A stretch of DNA of 64,000 nucleotides from Franconibacter pulveris DSM 19144 (GCA_000621185.1 JHYZ01000017.1:1-64000), one strand, 5' to 3'; numbered from the stretch's first letter, positions 48,031 through 59,973 are shown. Numbers and translations: made by a program. Notes: generated from the sequence alone by a model not told the origin.

Positions 48031-49404
48031 ATGATGAATATTCGTAAGTCTTTGGCGGGTTTGTTGCTTTTTTGCGTTATGGGGCTCTGTTTTGTCTGGC
48101 CGATTCCTAACGACCTCCTGCTTTTTCACCGCAACGGCTTTATTTATCCCGCCATTTTGCTGGCGCTGGGCTTATTTATCCGCACGCCTCAGATTCGCGC
48201 AATGATTAATGAGCGCCAGGCTCGCCCGGCGCTGTTGATTTTGCTCTTATTGACGCTGTTTATTCTTATCAACGGTTTTATTTTTGCGCCAGACATCAAA
48301 GAGATGCTGGATTCCTGGGACGGCCAGTGGCTACGCCCGGTGCTGCTTTTTTGCTGCGGATTTGTGCTGGCGCCCGTTATTCAGTCCCAGTTTCCTTCGA
48401 TTACGGCTGATCGTCTGTTTACCGCGATTGTGCTCTGCTTCTGGGGAGTCATCTGCGTTCATCTGCTGGATACCGCCTGGCTCTACTGGCGTGACGGGAT
48501 TATTCACTGGGGCGAAACCCGCATTGTTTTTAACCGCACGCGGATGAGCTTCCAGATCAACATGATAACCGGCTTTCTGATTGCAGAACTGCTGGCTCGC
48601 GCCTTGATTCACCAGCGTTTTCTGACCCTGAAAACCCCTTTCCTGGCCTTTATGCTGCTGGCGAACCTGGTGTGTACCGCGCTGGTCGATACCCGCTGGG
48701 GCACGATTGGCCTGGTAGGCAGCCTGTTTTCCACTTTTATCCTGCTGGGGCTGCACAGAATGCGCCGTGGCAACATTTTGAAAATAGCCTCTATTTTCCT
48801 GGTGCTGCTGGTTGCCGCTATCGCCCTTGGCATCGCCTCATGGAAAACGGACCCACGCTGGCAAAGCCTTAGGAGCGATGCCGAAACGGGCTGGAACGCG
48901 CCTTTTACCAGCTACTGCTATAACGTTAATGGCGGCGCTATCCCGCTTAATGCGGAAGGACAACCAATGAACCATTCCAATGGGTGTCGCGCCAGCTTCT
49001 TCCATCGGGGTTGGGAGATTGTGGCAGAACACCCCTTTGGCATTGGCCCCCGTAAAGAAGCGTTCCGCTTCATCTTACGCCGTGACCTTCAGACCGATAA
49101 AGTCACCATTCCGCATAGCCATTATGGCCTGATTGAATTCGGGTTACAGAACGGCGTGCTGGGAATTGCGGGCTGGCTGGCGCTGCTTGTGGCATGCTGG
49201 TATATCGGCTGGCGGCATTACCGTCACGGCAAGACCATGCCGGGACTGTTTTTACTGCTCTTCACTATCGGTTTCTTCTCGCGCACCATGGTTGACCATA
49301 ACCTGAAGGACCATTATCTGGAGCAGTATATGATGCTGACGGGTCTGCTCATCGGCATCTGTTGTCTTCGTTCTCGCGACTCCCATACGCAAAACGGCTC
49401 TTAA
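48031..49404 (+). CDS. waaL: O-antigen ligase WaaL
   Basis: A 457-residue integral membrane protein with about 10-12 hydrophobic segments and one large periplasmic loop. In this loop RASFFHRGWEIVAEHPFGIG and HSHYGLIEFGLQNGVLG resemble the conserved Wzy/WaaL region with essential Arg and His. It joins O antigen to the lipid A-core. ATG 48031 (MMNIRKS) lacks a clear SD and lies in A/T-rich DNA, typical of poorly conserved polymer genes. An in-frame extension upstream is rejected because it is not protein-like. Confidence 0.88.
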   Translation: MMNIRKSLAGLLLFCVMGLCFVWPIPNDLLLFHRNGFIYPAILLALGLFIRTPQIRAMINERQARPALLILLLLTLFILINGFIFAPDIKEMLDSWDGQWLRPVLLFCCGFVLAPVIQSQFPSITADRLFTAIVLCFWGVICVHLLDTAWLYWRDGIIHWGETRIVFNRTRMSFQINMITGFLIAELLARALIHQRFLTLKTPFLAFMLLANLVCTALVDTRWGTIGLVGSLFSTFILLGLHRMRRGNILKIASIFLVLLVAAIALGIASWKTDPRWQSLRSDAETGWNAPFTSYCYNVNGGAIPLNAEGQPMNHSNGCRASFFHRGWEIVAEHPFGIGPRKEAFRFILRRDLQTDKVTIPHSHYGLIEFGLQNGVLGIAGWLALLVACWYIGWRHYRHGKTMPGLFLLLFTIGFFSRTMVDHNLKDHYLEQYMMLTGLLIGICCLRSRDSHTQNGS

Positions 49405-49419
49405 TCCCCTTCACGGATA

Positions 49420-49459
49420 GCCAGCTTTTCTTTCTTCCCTTGCAGTCAGAAAAGCTGGC
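49420..49459 (+). repeat. Perfect 12-bp inverted repeat after waaL
   Basis: gccagcttttct (49420-49431) and agaaaagctggc (49448-49459) are exact complements around a 16-base loop. It is 15 bases past waaL and 88 before the next gene. There is no U-run, so it is either an inefficient terminator, an RNA-stabilising stem or a protein site. Confidence 0.6.
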
Positions 49460-49547
49460 GCGCGAACTCTGCTTAAGCGTTGCGGTCCAACCGCCATTCA
49501 GTCAAACTGACGCATTTTTCGCACGGCCCGGTTTTTACGGAGAAAGT

Positions 49548-50537
49548 ATGTCTGACACCCCTCTTCTGAGTCTCGTTATCGCGGTATATAACGGCGAGAA
49601 GTTCCTGAGCGCGTTTTTTGAAAGTATTAAAAACCAGCATCTCAACAGCGTTGAACTGATTGTCGTTGATGATGGCTCGACGGACCGTTCCGCGGAAATC
49701 ATTGGCCGCTATGCCAGTGAGTTTGCGCGTTTTCGCGTAGTGACTCAGGAAAATCAGGGCGTGTCGGTGGCGCGCAACAGTGGACTGGCGCTGGCGAACG
49801 GCGAATATCTTGCTTTCCCTGATATTGATGATGTGATTTACCCGGGCATGTACAACCGGCTGCTGGAAATCGCCACGCAGAACCGTCTTGATGTAGCGAC
49901 CTGCAATGGCACCTATATCTATGACGACGGTCGCCCGGCCAAAAAGATATTCCCGTCCGACCGCCTGGCTTCAACCGGGGTGATTGATGGCCCAACCTGG
50001 CTGCAGATGGCGCTGGATTCCCGCAAATTCCTGCACGTTACCTGGCTTAATATTTATCGGCATGATTTTATCAAACGCCAGGGTTTTACGTTCGAACCGG
50101 GTTTGCGGCACCAGGATATCCCCTGGACGACAGAAGTCTTACTTACCGCCGAGCGGGTGCAATATATTGACGAAGCGCTGTATGACTATTTGATTCACTC
50201 CGCTTCGGTCTCGCATACCCCCGGCACCGATGACACACGTATGCGTTCCGCACGTCACTACATGAAGATTCTGGAGCTGCTTAACGCCATTAATGAGCGC
50301 TACCCGGAACAGGTAAAACGCGTCCCGGCCTGCCACTGGCAAATCGCTAAAGAGGGCCTGGGCATTCTGCACAGCATCAACAATATCGAAAATCCGGATA
50401 AGAAGCGCGAAATTACCCGCGAACTGTTTGAGCGGGGGATCTGGGAGATGATTTGGCGTAACGCGCGCGGCTTCAAGCAGCGCTGGCGTCTGGGTCGTCG
50501 TTATTTTCGTCTTAAGAAGATTTATAAAGCCTCATGA
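49548..50537 (+). CDS. WaaH-like family 2 glycosyltransferase
   Basis: A 329-residue GT2 enzyme with LSLVIAVYNGEKFL, VVDDGSTDRS and the metal motif DIDD. The body (VYPxMY, LDVATCN, SDRLASTGVIDGPTWLQMALDSR, HQDIPWTTE) follows E. coli WaaH/YibD, which adds glucuronic acid to heptose III under phosphate limitation. In K-12 that gene lies between yibQ and tdh, not here. ATG 49548 has a good GGAGA. It starts the waaH-like/GT-B/pEtN-transferase group; the activity is inferred. Confidence 0.82.
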   Translation: MSDTPLLSLVIAVYNGEKFLSAFFESIKNQHLNSVELIVVDDGSTDRSAEIIGRYASEFARFRVVTQENQGVSVARNSGLALANGEYLAFPDIDDVIYPGMYNRLLEIATQNRLDVATCNGTYIYDDGRPAKKIFPSDRLASTGVIDGPTWLQMALDSRKFLHVTWLNIYRHDFIKRQGFTFEPGLRHQDIPWTTEVLLTAERVQYIDEALYDYLIHSASVSHTPGTDDTRMRSARHYMKILELLNAINERYPEQVKRVPACHWQIAKEGLGILHSINNIENPDKKREITRELFERGIWEMIWRNARGFKQRWRLGRRYFRLKKIYKAS

Positions 50538-51508
50538 TGAAGAAAATTAAACTGCACGCTGTCTCGCGCGCCGATTTTATCGCAAAAAATTATGCCGACT
50601 TTCAGGCATTGCTTGACGCCCGCGTTAACCCGGACACCATTCCAGAACGCTTTTATTGCGGCGGGCGCGGCGGCTGGACCTTTCAGACGGCGTTGACCCT
50701 CAATCATTACTATCCGGATCTGATTGAATGTTCGTTCGGCGCGCAGTGCCGTCCCGACGCCATTAACCTGATGCACAACGACGATTTTGGCTCCCGCGTT
50801 AAGCCCTGGAAAGGGGTAACGGTAGTCGCACGCGCCGATCGGCCGCCGATTATTGGCGCAGACTACGTCGTTGAGCAGAATCCGGAAGTGGCAGGCCATG
50901 GCAACCGACTCTTCGTGCCTTACTGGCCGCAGCCGGGTGTACAGCCGCGCGAGCGCACCGATAACACCGTACGTACCGTCGCCTACTTTGGCCGCGTGGA
51001 TAGCTTCCCGCCGGAATATGCCAGCGAGGAGTTTAAACAGCGTCTGGCGGCTGAAGGCATTGACCTGCGTATCTCTTTCAATAACTGGACCGACTATCGT
51101 GACGTGGATGTTTGTGTGAGTTTCCGCAAATCTCACGATCACAAGCTTGCACGCAAACCCGCCAGCAAATTGATTAACGGCTGGCTAGGCAAAACGGTCA
51201 TGGTCTGTGATGACGAGCCCTCTTTTCGCGCTATTCGTGAAAGCGAACTCGATTACTTAATTGCGAAAAATCCGGATGAAGCCTTCGCCGCGATTATGCG
51301 TTTGAAAAATGACCCGACGCTGTTTCGCAGCATGCTGGAGCAGGGAGAAAAACGGCTGCAGGTTTACTCGCGTGAAGCGGTTGCCGCACGCTGGTTCGCT
51401 CTTTTTGAATCTATCTGGCAAAAGGGGCTGCACCAGCGCCCCGCTGCCGTCCGCGCGCTGCGCTTTGGTTTCGGCAAAGCGATCCGTCCGCTTACCCGAA
51501 AAATGTAA
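50534..51508 (+). CDS. Putative GT-B-fold glycosyltransferase, unrecognised family
   Basis: I do not recognise this 324-residue soluble protein by name. Its C-terminal half (KPASKLINGW, CDDEPSFRAIRESELDYL, then LKNDPTLFRSMLEQG) looks like the donor domain of GT-B glycosyltransferases, where such motifs hold the nucleotide sugar. The N-terminal half (FYCGGRGGWTFQT, INLMHNDD) is unusual, and no classic E-x7-E is seen. Its ATG overlaps the previous stop (ATGA), with a second ATG three bases on, and the pEtN-transferase gene follows by 17 bases. It is therefore probably part of core assembly. Confidence 0.65.
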   Translation: MMKKIKLHAVSRADFIAKNYADFQALLDARVNPDTIPERFYCGGRGGWTFQTALTLNHYYPDLIECSFGAQCRPDAINLMHNDDFGSRVKPWKGVTVVARADRPPIIGADYVVEQNPEVAGHGNRLFVPYWPQPGVQPRERTDNTVRTVAYFGRVDSFPPEYASEEFKQRLAAEGIDLRISFNNWTDYRDVDVCVSFRKSHDHKLARKPASKLINGWLGKTVMVCDDEPSFRAIRESELDYLIAKNPDEAFAAIMRLKNDPTLFRSMLEQGEKRLQVYSREAVAARWFALFESIWQKGLHQRPAAVRALRFGFGKAIRPLTRKM

Positions 51509-51525
51509 TGGTTTAAGGTTATTCC

Positions 51526-53160
51526 ATGTCTGTTACTACTTTGACTGCGTCCAAAGCAGGACGCAGTAACCTGCTGCGTACGCTGGGCCTGACGCTTGCG
51601 TTTATGCTGCTGTTTTCGCTTTCTGAAATCAGCATCCTGCTGAAAGATAATGTGTATCATCCTAAGCCGGATGATCTGCTGCTCTACGTGATTATCTCTT
51701 TGCTGGCGGCCGTCAGCGCACGCTTCTTCCTGACGCGCCTGTTGCTGGCCGTGACGTTCATCGTGCAGATCAGCGAAGCCATCTATTACACCTTCTATGG
51801 CCAGTTTTATGGCCCAAGCGAGGTGTGGCTGGCATTTGTCGAGACCAAAGATATCGCCAGCGGCATAAGCGACAGCATCGGCACGCTTGGCATCTATTTT
51901 GTCTTTATGCTGGCGGCGGTGGTTTTCTCGCTCGGCGTTGCCCGCCGCTTTGCGCCAGCGTGGAAAAAATGGCTGACGATCCCCTGCCTGATGGCTATCG
52001 TGGTGATGTTTGCCGGGCAGTTTTATAAAGCCATTGACGGCCAGATGTATAAGTTCAACCCGGATTTGCGCCATTCGCTGCTGCGTAACGGTCTTTCAGC
52101 GATGAGCTTTAGCGCTATTCGCCTTATTCCAGAGGCTATCTCCGGTGAAAACCAGAACATCGCGCATTATGATCCCTACACCGTGAAACCCGTACCGGGC
52201 TACCAGAGCGGTAAATACTCTATCATTCTGGCCATTGGCGAAAGCCTGAACCCGCATCACGTCAGCGCCGTTGGCTATGACCGTGAGACGACGCCGGAGC
52301 TCGCTGCGCTGATGAAACAGTATCAGGGCACGTCACGCATTATCGTTTCTAACGCGGTCTCTACGCGCGTGGCGATCCCGATGCTGGTGAACAACCTGCG
52401 TGAGCCGGACAACTATTACGCCTATAAATCAAAATCCACGAACCTGTTCGCCAATGCGCAGAAACAGGGCTACCAGACCGCGTTTATCTCCGCCCAGGGG
52501 CTGGAAGGCCTGAGTAACTGGATAGGCGTTCACAATATCAATTTGTGGGAAGACACGCAGGTTCGCCCTGCGCCGGAAGTGGGCGCGGACAGCGTACTGA
52601 CCCCTTCCGTAGAAAAAGCGGACCTCGACTACGCGAAACCGTTTTTCATGGTGCTGAACAGCCGCGCGCCGCATATTCCTTATGAGCGAAACATTCCGGC
52701 GGGTTTTGCGAAGTTCTCAACGCCAAAGGTTGCCGATAGCGTTGCGCAGAAGAAAAACGAGTATGACGATGCTATCCGTCTGTACGACAAAGAGCTGGCC
52801 TCGGCTATTCGCACGGTCATGGCGAAATCGAAGCTGCCGGTGCTGGTCTTTATCACGTCTGACCATGGCGAACGCGTGGGCGACGGCGGTTTGTTTGGCC
52901 ACTCGGTGGTGGAAATGCCAATCGCTCAGGTGCCGTTTATCTACTTCAGCAACGGAAAAGCGTATCGCTTTGATGACATCGCGTCGGCGCAGCCGAAAAA
53001 CCATTTCCAGCTCGCTACGCTCATCAACAAAATGCTGGGCTTTGACGTCACCAACCCTAATCTCAAAGACGATAGTTTCTTTATCACAGGCGGTGATATT
53101 CGCGGCCTGTCAGAGCGTATAACCTATCATCTTGATTCTTTGCCGGAAAATAAGCGCTGA
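51526..53160 (+). CDS. Phosphoethanolamine transferase-type membrane sulfatase-fold protein
   Basis: A 544-residue protein with five N-terminal membrane segments (within about residues 17-165) and a periplasmic alkaline-phosphatase-fold domain. ILAIGESLNPHH holds the first metal ligand, VSTRVAIPMLVNN the expected nucleophile region, and FITSDHGERVGDGGLFGH the Asp-His metal site. This is the EptA/EptC/OpgE layout: transfer of phosphoethanolamine from phosphatidylethanolamine to a surface glycan. Position in the core locus suggests decoration of core heptose. No close K-12 counterpart is at this place. Confidence 0.85.
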   Translation: MSVTTLTASKAGRSNLLRTLGLTLAFMLLFSLSEISILLKDNVYHPKPDDLLLYVIISLLAAVSARFFLTRLLLAVTFIVQISEAIYYTFYGQFYGPSEVWLAFVETKDIASGISDSIGTLGIYFVFMLAAVVFSLGVARRFAPAWKKWLTIPCLMAIVVMFAGQFYKAIDGQMYKFNPDLRHSLLRNGLSAMSFSAIRLIPEAISGENQNIAHYDPYTVKPVPGYQSGKYSIILAIGESLNPHHVSAVGYDRETTPELAALMKQYQGTSRIIVSNAVSTRVAIPMLVNNLREPDNYYAYKSKSTNLFANAQKQGYQTAFISAQGLEGLSNWIGVHNINLWEDTQVRPAPEVGADSVLTPSVEKADLDYAKPFFMVLNSRAPHIPYERNIPAGFAKFSTPKVADSVAQKKNEYDDAIRLYDKELASAIRTVMAKSKLPVLVFITSDHGERVGDGGLFGHSVVEMPIAQVPFIYFSNGKAYRFDDIASAQPKNHFQLATLINKMLGFDVTNPNLKDDSFFITGGDIRGLSERITYHLDSLPENKR

Positions 53161-53189
53161 TAACCTCTTTAGCAGACGCTTTTCTTATC

Positions 53190-53212
53190 GCGGGCAGACC
53201 TGTGCTGCCCGC
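53190..53212 (+). terminator. Hairpin after the pEtN-transferase gene
   Basis: gcgggcag (53190-53197) pairs with ctgcccgc (53205-53212) around acctgtg, followed by only TTAAT. A moderate terminator candidate separating the outer-core genes from waaA. Confidence 0.5.
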
Positions 53213-53342
53213 TTAATCATCACAATCCGCTCTCTTTGCACCCTGGCAGGGCAAAACCGCGCCCACGACGCCAAAAGGATAGCTTTAGCTACGCTAAATG
53301 CTTAGAATTTGCCCGCCGATAAAGAAAATAACGGATATTCGC

Positions 53343-54616
53343 TTGGAATCGTTGTATACCGCTTTACTCTACCTTATACAGCCTTTTGTCTGGCTACGTC
53401 TGCTGCTTCGCAGCCGCAAAGCCCCGGCCTATCGCAAGCGCTGGGGAGAACGCTATGGCTATTGCGAGGGCAAAGTCCAGCCAGACGGCATTCTGCTTCA
53501 TTCTGTTTCCGTGGGTGAGACGCTTGCGGCGATCCCATTGGTTCGCGCGCTGCGTCACCGTTATCCCCGACTGCCTATTACCGTCACGACCATGACGCCG
53601 ACCGGCTCTGAGCGCGTGCTCTCCGCTTTTGGCAAAGATGTGCATCACGTCTATCTGCCTTACGATCTGCCGGGCGCGATGAACCGCTTTCTTAACACGG
53701 TGAATCCGAAGCTGGTTATCGTCATGGAGACGGAACTGTGGCCAAACATGGTTTCTGCGCTGCATCAGCGCAAAATTCCACTGGTCATCGCCAATGCGCG
53801 CCTTTCCGAACGTTCAGCGCGTGGCTACCAGAAACTGGGCGGCTTTATGCGTCGCCTGTTAAGCAAGATCACGCTTATCGCCGCTCAGAACGAGGAAGAT
53901 GGCAGCCGTTTTATTGCGCTTGGGCTCAAACGCAATCAACTGGCCGTCACAGGCAGCCTGAAGTTTGATATCTCCGTTACGCCGGAGCTGGCGGCCCGCG
54001 CCGTAACGCTGCGTCGGCAGTGGGCGCCGCGCCGTAAAGTCTGGATAGCCACCAGCACCCACGACGGCGAAGAAACCATTATTCTTGAAGCCCACCGCAG
54101 GCTGCTGGAAACCTTCCCTGACCTGCTGCTGATTCTGGTGCCGCGTCACCCGGAGCGCTTCAAAGACGCGCGGGAGATGGTGCAAAAGGCAGGATTCAGC
54201 TTCACGCTGCGCAGTACGGGTGAAATACCTTCCGGCAGCACGCAGGTCGTTATCGGCGATACCATGGGCGAACTGATGCTGTTGTATGGTATCGCAGACC
54301 TCGCCTTTGTCGGCGGCAGCCTGGTTGAGCGCGGCGGTCATAACCCGCTTGAGCCGGCGGCGCACGCTATTCCGGTGCTGATGGGCCCGCATACGTTCAA
54401 TTTCAAAGACATCTGCGCGAAGCTGCAGGAAGCGGACGGGCTTATCACCGTCACGGGTGCAGACTCGCTGGTAAAAGAGATCTCAACGCTGCTGACGGAC
54501 GAAGATTATCGCCTCTGGTATGGCCGCCACGCGGTGGAAGTTCTGCACCAGAATCAGGGCGCGTTGCAACGTCTTTTGCAGCTTCTGCAGCCCTATCTGC
54601 CGCAGCGGAGCCACTG

Positions 54617-54617
<1 letters not shown>
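53343..54617 (+). CDS. waaA: Kdo transferase WaaA
   Basis: A 424-residue Kdo transferase (E. coli 425) that adds two Kdo residues to lipid IVA. An N-terminal membrane anchor ([18 protein letters not shown]) is followed by [11 protein letters not shown] with the essential Glu, [19 protein letters not shown], and [20 protein letters not shown] in the donor domain. TTG 53343 is chosen because it aligns with the E. coli start and follows ACGGA; ATG 53298 would add 15 residues without a ribosome site. TGATG overlap with waaE. Confidence 0.95.
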
Positions 54618-55869
<1,252 letters not shown>

Positions 55870-56679
55870 TTATTTCTGGCAGCGACGGCACCAGTAGGTG
55901 CTGCGCTGGGCATGTTTTCCCGCCTGTATCGGCGTACCGCAAACCCGGCAGGGTTCCCCTTCGCGACCATAAACCTGTAGCTGCTGCGCAAAATAGCCCG
56001 GTTTGCCGTCGCTTTGCAGGAAATCGCGCAGTGTCGTGCCGCCCTGCTCTATCGATCGTAACAGGACAGCCTTAATCGCCTGCGCCAGCAGCTCGCACTC
56101 TTTTTTCGATAACGACGAGGCAAGGCGATCAGGGTGGATCCCCGCCGCAAAGAGCGACTCGCTGGCATAGATATTACCCACGCCTACCACTAGCTTGTTA
56201 TCCATCAACCAGGGCTTGATGGCGGTTTTCTTTTTCACGCACTTCGCATGCAGATATTCGCCATTAAACGCTTCGCTAAGCGGTTCCGGCCCCAGATGCG
56301 CCAGGACGTTATGGCCTTCCAGCTCTTTTGTCCAGAGCCAGGCGCCAAAGCGGCGTGGGTCGGTATAGCGCAGCACTTTGCCGTTGCTCATCACCAGGTC
56401 AACGTGATCGTGCTTCTCCGCGGGCAACTCTTCCGGCAGCACGCGCAGGCTGCCAGACATGCCAAGATGGATAATGATCCAGCCATCCGGCAATTCCAGC
56501 AGCAGGTATTTTGCCCGCCGTTGTACGCTCAAAACCGGTTTATCGCTTAAGGCATGGATTTCATCAGAGACTGGCCAGCGCAGGCGGCCATTACGCACCA
56601 CGGCGTGAAGAATGGTTTCGCCAACCAGATGCGGTTCGATACCGCGACGGCTGGTTTCTACCTCGGGTAATTCAGGCAT
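55870..56679 (-). CDS. mutM: Formamidopyrimidine-DNA glycosylase MutM
   Basis: A 269-residue DNA repair enzyme that removes 8-oxoguanine. The N-terminal PELPEVE supplies the catalytic Pro and Glu after Met removal. The helix-two-turn-helix ([14 protein letters not shown]) and the C-terminal four-Cys zinc finger ([11 protein letters not shown]...YWCRRC) are intact. It follows rpmB-rpmG in the same direction as in E. coli, with a hairpin between that may reduce read-through. Confidence 0.97.
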   Translation of the reverse strand: MPELPEVETSRRGIEPHLVGETILHAVVRNGRLRWPVSDEIHALSDKPVLSVQRRAKYLLLELPDGWIIIHLGMSGSLRVLPEELPAEKHDHVDLVMSNGKVLRYTDPRRFGAWLWTKELEGHNVLAHLGPEPLSEAFNGEYLHAKCVKKKTAIKPWLMDNKLVVGVGNIYASESLFAAGIHPDRLASSLSKKECELLAQAIKAVLLRSIEQGGTTLRDFLQSDGKPGYFAQQLQVYGREGEPCRVCGTPIQAGKHAQRSTYWCRRCQK

Positions 56680-56739
56680 GCTTTCTCTCGTGACCTTGTG
56701 TTTATCGGATAACCTTAATATGAGGGTAGCCGGAAAACA

Positions 56740-56765
56740 AAAAACCCCGCCGAGGCGGGGTTTTT
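56740..56765. terminator. Terminator between rpmG and mutM
   Basis: aaaaaccccgcc and ggcggggttttt form a near-perfect bidirectional hairpin with a very short loop (56740-56765). It is 17 bases past the rpmG stop and 61 before the mutM start, so it should separate ribosomal protein from mutM expression. Confidence 0.85.
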
Positions 56766-56781
56766 GTACAATCCACTAAAA

Positions 56782-56952
<171 letters not shown>

Positions 56953-56960
56953 TTAGCTCC

Positions 56961-57218
<258 letters not shown>

Positions 57219-57410
57219 TTAGCTCGAGCTTCGTATAGGGTATTGGCGCCTCGTCAGGCCTAAAGCCCGGTCTGGCGGTTCAATGTGAACTCGCGTATGC
57301 CAGGCCCAAATGCCAAACCCGAGATTCTCAAAGGTGGCGTAGTATACGCTGCCGGGGCCGTCTGCTCAAGTCCCGAACAGAAAAGATCGCCATGGATCGC
57401 CTCGTCTGGC

Positions 57411-58085
57411 TTATATCCAGCCACGTTCGGCGAAAGAAACGCATTCTCCGCGGCCAATAACCAGATGGTCCAGCACTCGGATATTCATAAACTGGCAGCA
57501 ATTTATAATGCGTTCGGTAATCATTTTGTCCGCCTTGCTGGGTTCGGCGTGACCGGAAGGATGATTATGCGCAAGGATTACCGCCGCCGCGTTAACTTTT
57601 ATAGCCTCCCGCACAATTTCCCTCGGGTGTACTTCTACATGATTAAGCGTGCCTGAAAAAAGTTGGCTGTTTTTAATGACGCGGTGCTGATTGTCTAAAA
57701 AGATCACCATAAAGATCTCGCGTTGCTCATCGCTAAGCTGGCTCATAAGGAATTCACGCGTCATATCAGGGTTTAATAATGGCTGTTCGTCCTGCATCCA
57801 GGAGGCAGCGTAACGCCTGCCTAACTCAGCAATCGCGCTAAGCTGCGCATATTTCGCCACACCAATGCCCCCTACCGCGCCCAGTTCCTCAAGCGTTGCC
57901 GATAACAGACGACGCAGCGAGCCGAAATGCCCGAGCAACTGTTCCGCCAGCGTGACGACATAAACCCCACGCTTGCCTGTGCGCAGAAAAATCGCCAGCA
58001 GTTCCGCATCGCTTAGCTCTTTTGCGCCATAAGTAAGCAGCTTTTCGCGCGGCCCCGCCGGCTGCGCCTTTTCAACCACCATCAC
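57411..58085 (-). CDS. radC: RadC/YicR JAB-domain protein
   Basis: A 224-residue RadC family protein. An N-terminal UPF0758 helix-hairpin-helix region ([32 protein letters not shown]) is followed by a JAB/MPN metal domain with EVHPREIV and [14 protein letters not shown], the His-x-His...Asp motif. Function unproven; the original repair assignment was withdrawn in E. coli. GGAGG precedes the tandem ATGs 58085 and 58082; the second is better spaced. Confidence 0.93.
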   Translation of the reverse strand: MMVVEKAQPAGPREKLLTYGAKELSDAELLAIFLRTGKRGVYVVTLAEQLLGHFGSLRRLLSATLEELGAVGGIGVAKYAQLSAIAELGRRYAASWMQDEQPLLNPDMTREFLMSQLSDEQREIFMVIFLDNQHRVIKNSQLFSGTLNHVEVHPREIVREAIKVNAAAVILAHNHPSGHAEPSKADKMITERIINCCQFMNIRVLDHLVIGRGECVSFAERGWI

Positions 58086-58251
58086 ACCTCCTCTGCGTTA
58101 CGTCGGCGTTATCCTGCCACAGATAAGTTTGACTGGAAGGCTGGTTTGTCACGCTTGCGCGCTATCTCGCAAAGTTGATTTTTTGTACTGCTCCGCCGGT
58201 TTTTTGATTGTGGTAAAATGGCCGCCTTATTTGTTGTTAGCGGAAAAAATC

Positions 58252-59466
58252 ATGACTGGGCTTTCCGGAAAAAAAATCGTTCTGGGCGTCAGCGGGGGTA
58301 TTGCTGCGTATAAGGCGCCTGAGCTGGTGCGGCGCCTGCGCGATCGCGGCGCGGAAGTGAGAGTCGCCATGACAGAAGCGGCGAAGGCGTTTATTACGCC
58401 GCTGAGTTTGCAGGCGGTGTCGGGTTATCCCGTTTCCGACAGTTTGCTTGACCCGGCGGCCGAGGCGGCGATGGGCCATATCGAGCTTGGCAAATGGGCC
58501 GATTTGGTTATCCTTGCGCCCGCCACCGCCGATCTTATCGCCCGCGTAGCCGCTGGCATGGCGAACGACCTGGTTACGACTATTTGCCTTGCCACACCTT
58601 CGCCTGTTGCCGTCGTGCCCGCCATGAATCAGCAGATGTACCGCAACGCCGCAACCCAGCATAATCTGCAAGTGCTGGCCTCCCGCGGGTTGCAACTCTG
58701 GGGGCCGGACAGCGGCAGCCAGGCCTGCGGCGACATAGGGCCGGGCCGTATGCTTGACCCGATGACGATAGTGGAAATGGCCGCGCTGCATTTCGCGCCT
58801 GTCAAAGATCTGCAACATCTCAACATCATGATTACCGCAGGCCCTACCCGCGAGCGGCTGGATCCGGTGCGTTATATTACCAACGACAGCTCCGGCAAGA
58901 TGGGCTTCGCCATTGCTGCGGCAGCGGCGGCGCGAGGCGCCAACGTCACGCTGGTTTCAGGCCCCGTATCGTTATCTACGCCGCCATTTGTGCAGCGTGT
59001 GGATGTCACCACCGCGCTGGAAATGGAAGCGGAAGTACAAAAACGCGCGCAGCAGCAGCATATTTTCATTGGTTGCGCCGCCGTGGCGGATTACCGTGCA
59101 GCTGAAATCGCCAGTGAAAAAATTAAAAAACAGGGCGATGAACTCACCCTGACCATGGTGAAAAACCCTGATATCGTGGCGGGCGTAGCTGCGCTTACCC
59201 TTAACCGCCCTTATGTCGTCGGGTTTGCCGCCGAAACGAATAATGTGGAAGAATATGCGCGGCAAAAACGCCAGCGTAAAAACCTTGATTTGATTTGCGC
59301 GAACGACGTTTCTAAATCTAATCAAGGATTTAACAGCGATAACAACGCTCTGCATCTTTTCTGGCAGGAGGGCGATAAACGCTTACCGCTTGAGCGGAAA
59401 GAACGCCTTGGCCATCTTTTATTGGACGAAATCGTTACCCGTTATGATGAAAAAAATCGACGTTAA
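58252..59466 (+). CDS. coaBC: Bifunctional phosphopantothenoylcysteine decarboxylase/synthetase
   Basis: A 404-residue fused protein (E. coli Dfp 406) for two CoA synthesis steps. The N-terminal flavoprotein (CoaC) shows [26 protein letters not shown] and CGDIGPGRM with the active-site Cys. The C-terminal CoaB domain shows [27 protein letters not shown] and [12 protein letters not shown] 58252 gives the family start. It overlaps dut. Confidence 0.95.
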   Translation: MTGLSGKKIVLGVSGGIAAYKAPELVRRLRDRGAEVRVAMTEAAKAFITPLSLQAVSGYPVSDSLLDPAAEAAMGHIELGKWADLVILAPATADLIARVAAGMANDLVTTICLATPSPVAVVPAMNQQMYRNAATQHNLQVLASRGLQLWGPDSGSQACGDIGPGRMLDPMTIVEMAALHFAPVKDLQHLNIMITAGPTRERLDPVRYITNDSSGKMGFAIAAAAAARGANVTLVSGPVSLSTPPFVQRVDVTTALEMEAEVQKRAQQQHIFIGCAAVADYRAAEIASEKIKKQGDELTLTMVKNPDIVAGVAALTLNRPYVVGFAAETNNVEEYARQKRQRKNLDLICANDVSKSNQGFNSDNNALHLFWQEGDKRLPLERKERLGHLLLDEIVTRYDEKNRR

Positions 59467-59902
59467 GATTCTGGACCCGCGCGTGGGCCAGCAGTTCCCG
59501 CTGCCGACTTACGCTACCGCCGGCTCGGCCGGCCTTGACCTGCGCGCTTGTCTGGATGACGCTGTAGAGCTGGCGCCTGGCGCAACGACGCTTCTGCCGA
59601 CTGGCCTTGCGATTCACATCGCCGACCCGTCTCTCGCAGCGGTCATCCTGCCGCGCTCAGGACTTGGCCATAAGCATGGCGTTGTTCTGGGTAACCTGGT
59701 GGGCTTGATTGATTCTGATTATCAGGGTCAATTGATGGTCTCCGTCTGGAATCGCGGCCAACAAAGCTTCATTATTGAACCTGGCGAACGCATCGCGCAG
59801 ATGGTGTTTGTTCCAGTAGTACAGGCAGAATTCAACCTGGTTGAAGCCTTTGATGAGACCGAACGCGGTGAAGGCGGTTTCGGTCACTCTGGGCGGCGAT
59901 AA
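59444..59902 (+). CDS. dut: dUTP diphosphatase
   Basis: A 152-residue trimeric dUTPase that keeps uracil out of DNA. Motifs I-V are visible: [40 protein letters not shown] and [11 protein letters not shown]. ATGs at 59444 and 59447 are adjacent; either gives the family N-terminus ([12 protein letters not shown]). It overlaps the coaBC end by 23 bases. Confidence 0.97.
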   Translation: MMKKIDVKILDPRVGQQFPLPTYATAGSAGLDLRACLDDAVELAPGATTLLPTGLAIHIADPSLAAVILPRSGLGHKHGVVLGNLVGLIDSDYQGQLMVSVWNRGQQSFIIEPGERIAQMVFVPVVQAEFNLVEAFDETERGEGGFGHSGRR

Positions 59903-59950
59903 GCCCCCCGGTTTAAACGCATCCCTTAAGCAAAATAAAGCGAATAAATT

Positions 59951-59973
59951 ACCACAGGCATTACGCCTGTGGT
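59951..59973. other. Palindrome between dut and slmA
   Basis: accacaggc (59951-59959) and gcctgtggt (59965-59973) are exact complements around attac, in the 123-base gap 53 bases before slmA. No U-run follows. It could be a transcript stem or an operator. Confidence 0.5.

Noticed and set aside
53284-53298. tttagc-tac-gctaaa palindrome before waaA as an operator
   Set aside because: Only six base pairs per arm and no matching regulator known; too short to claim.
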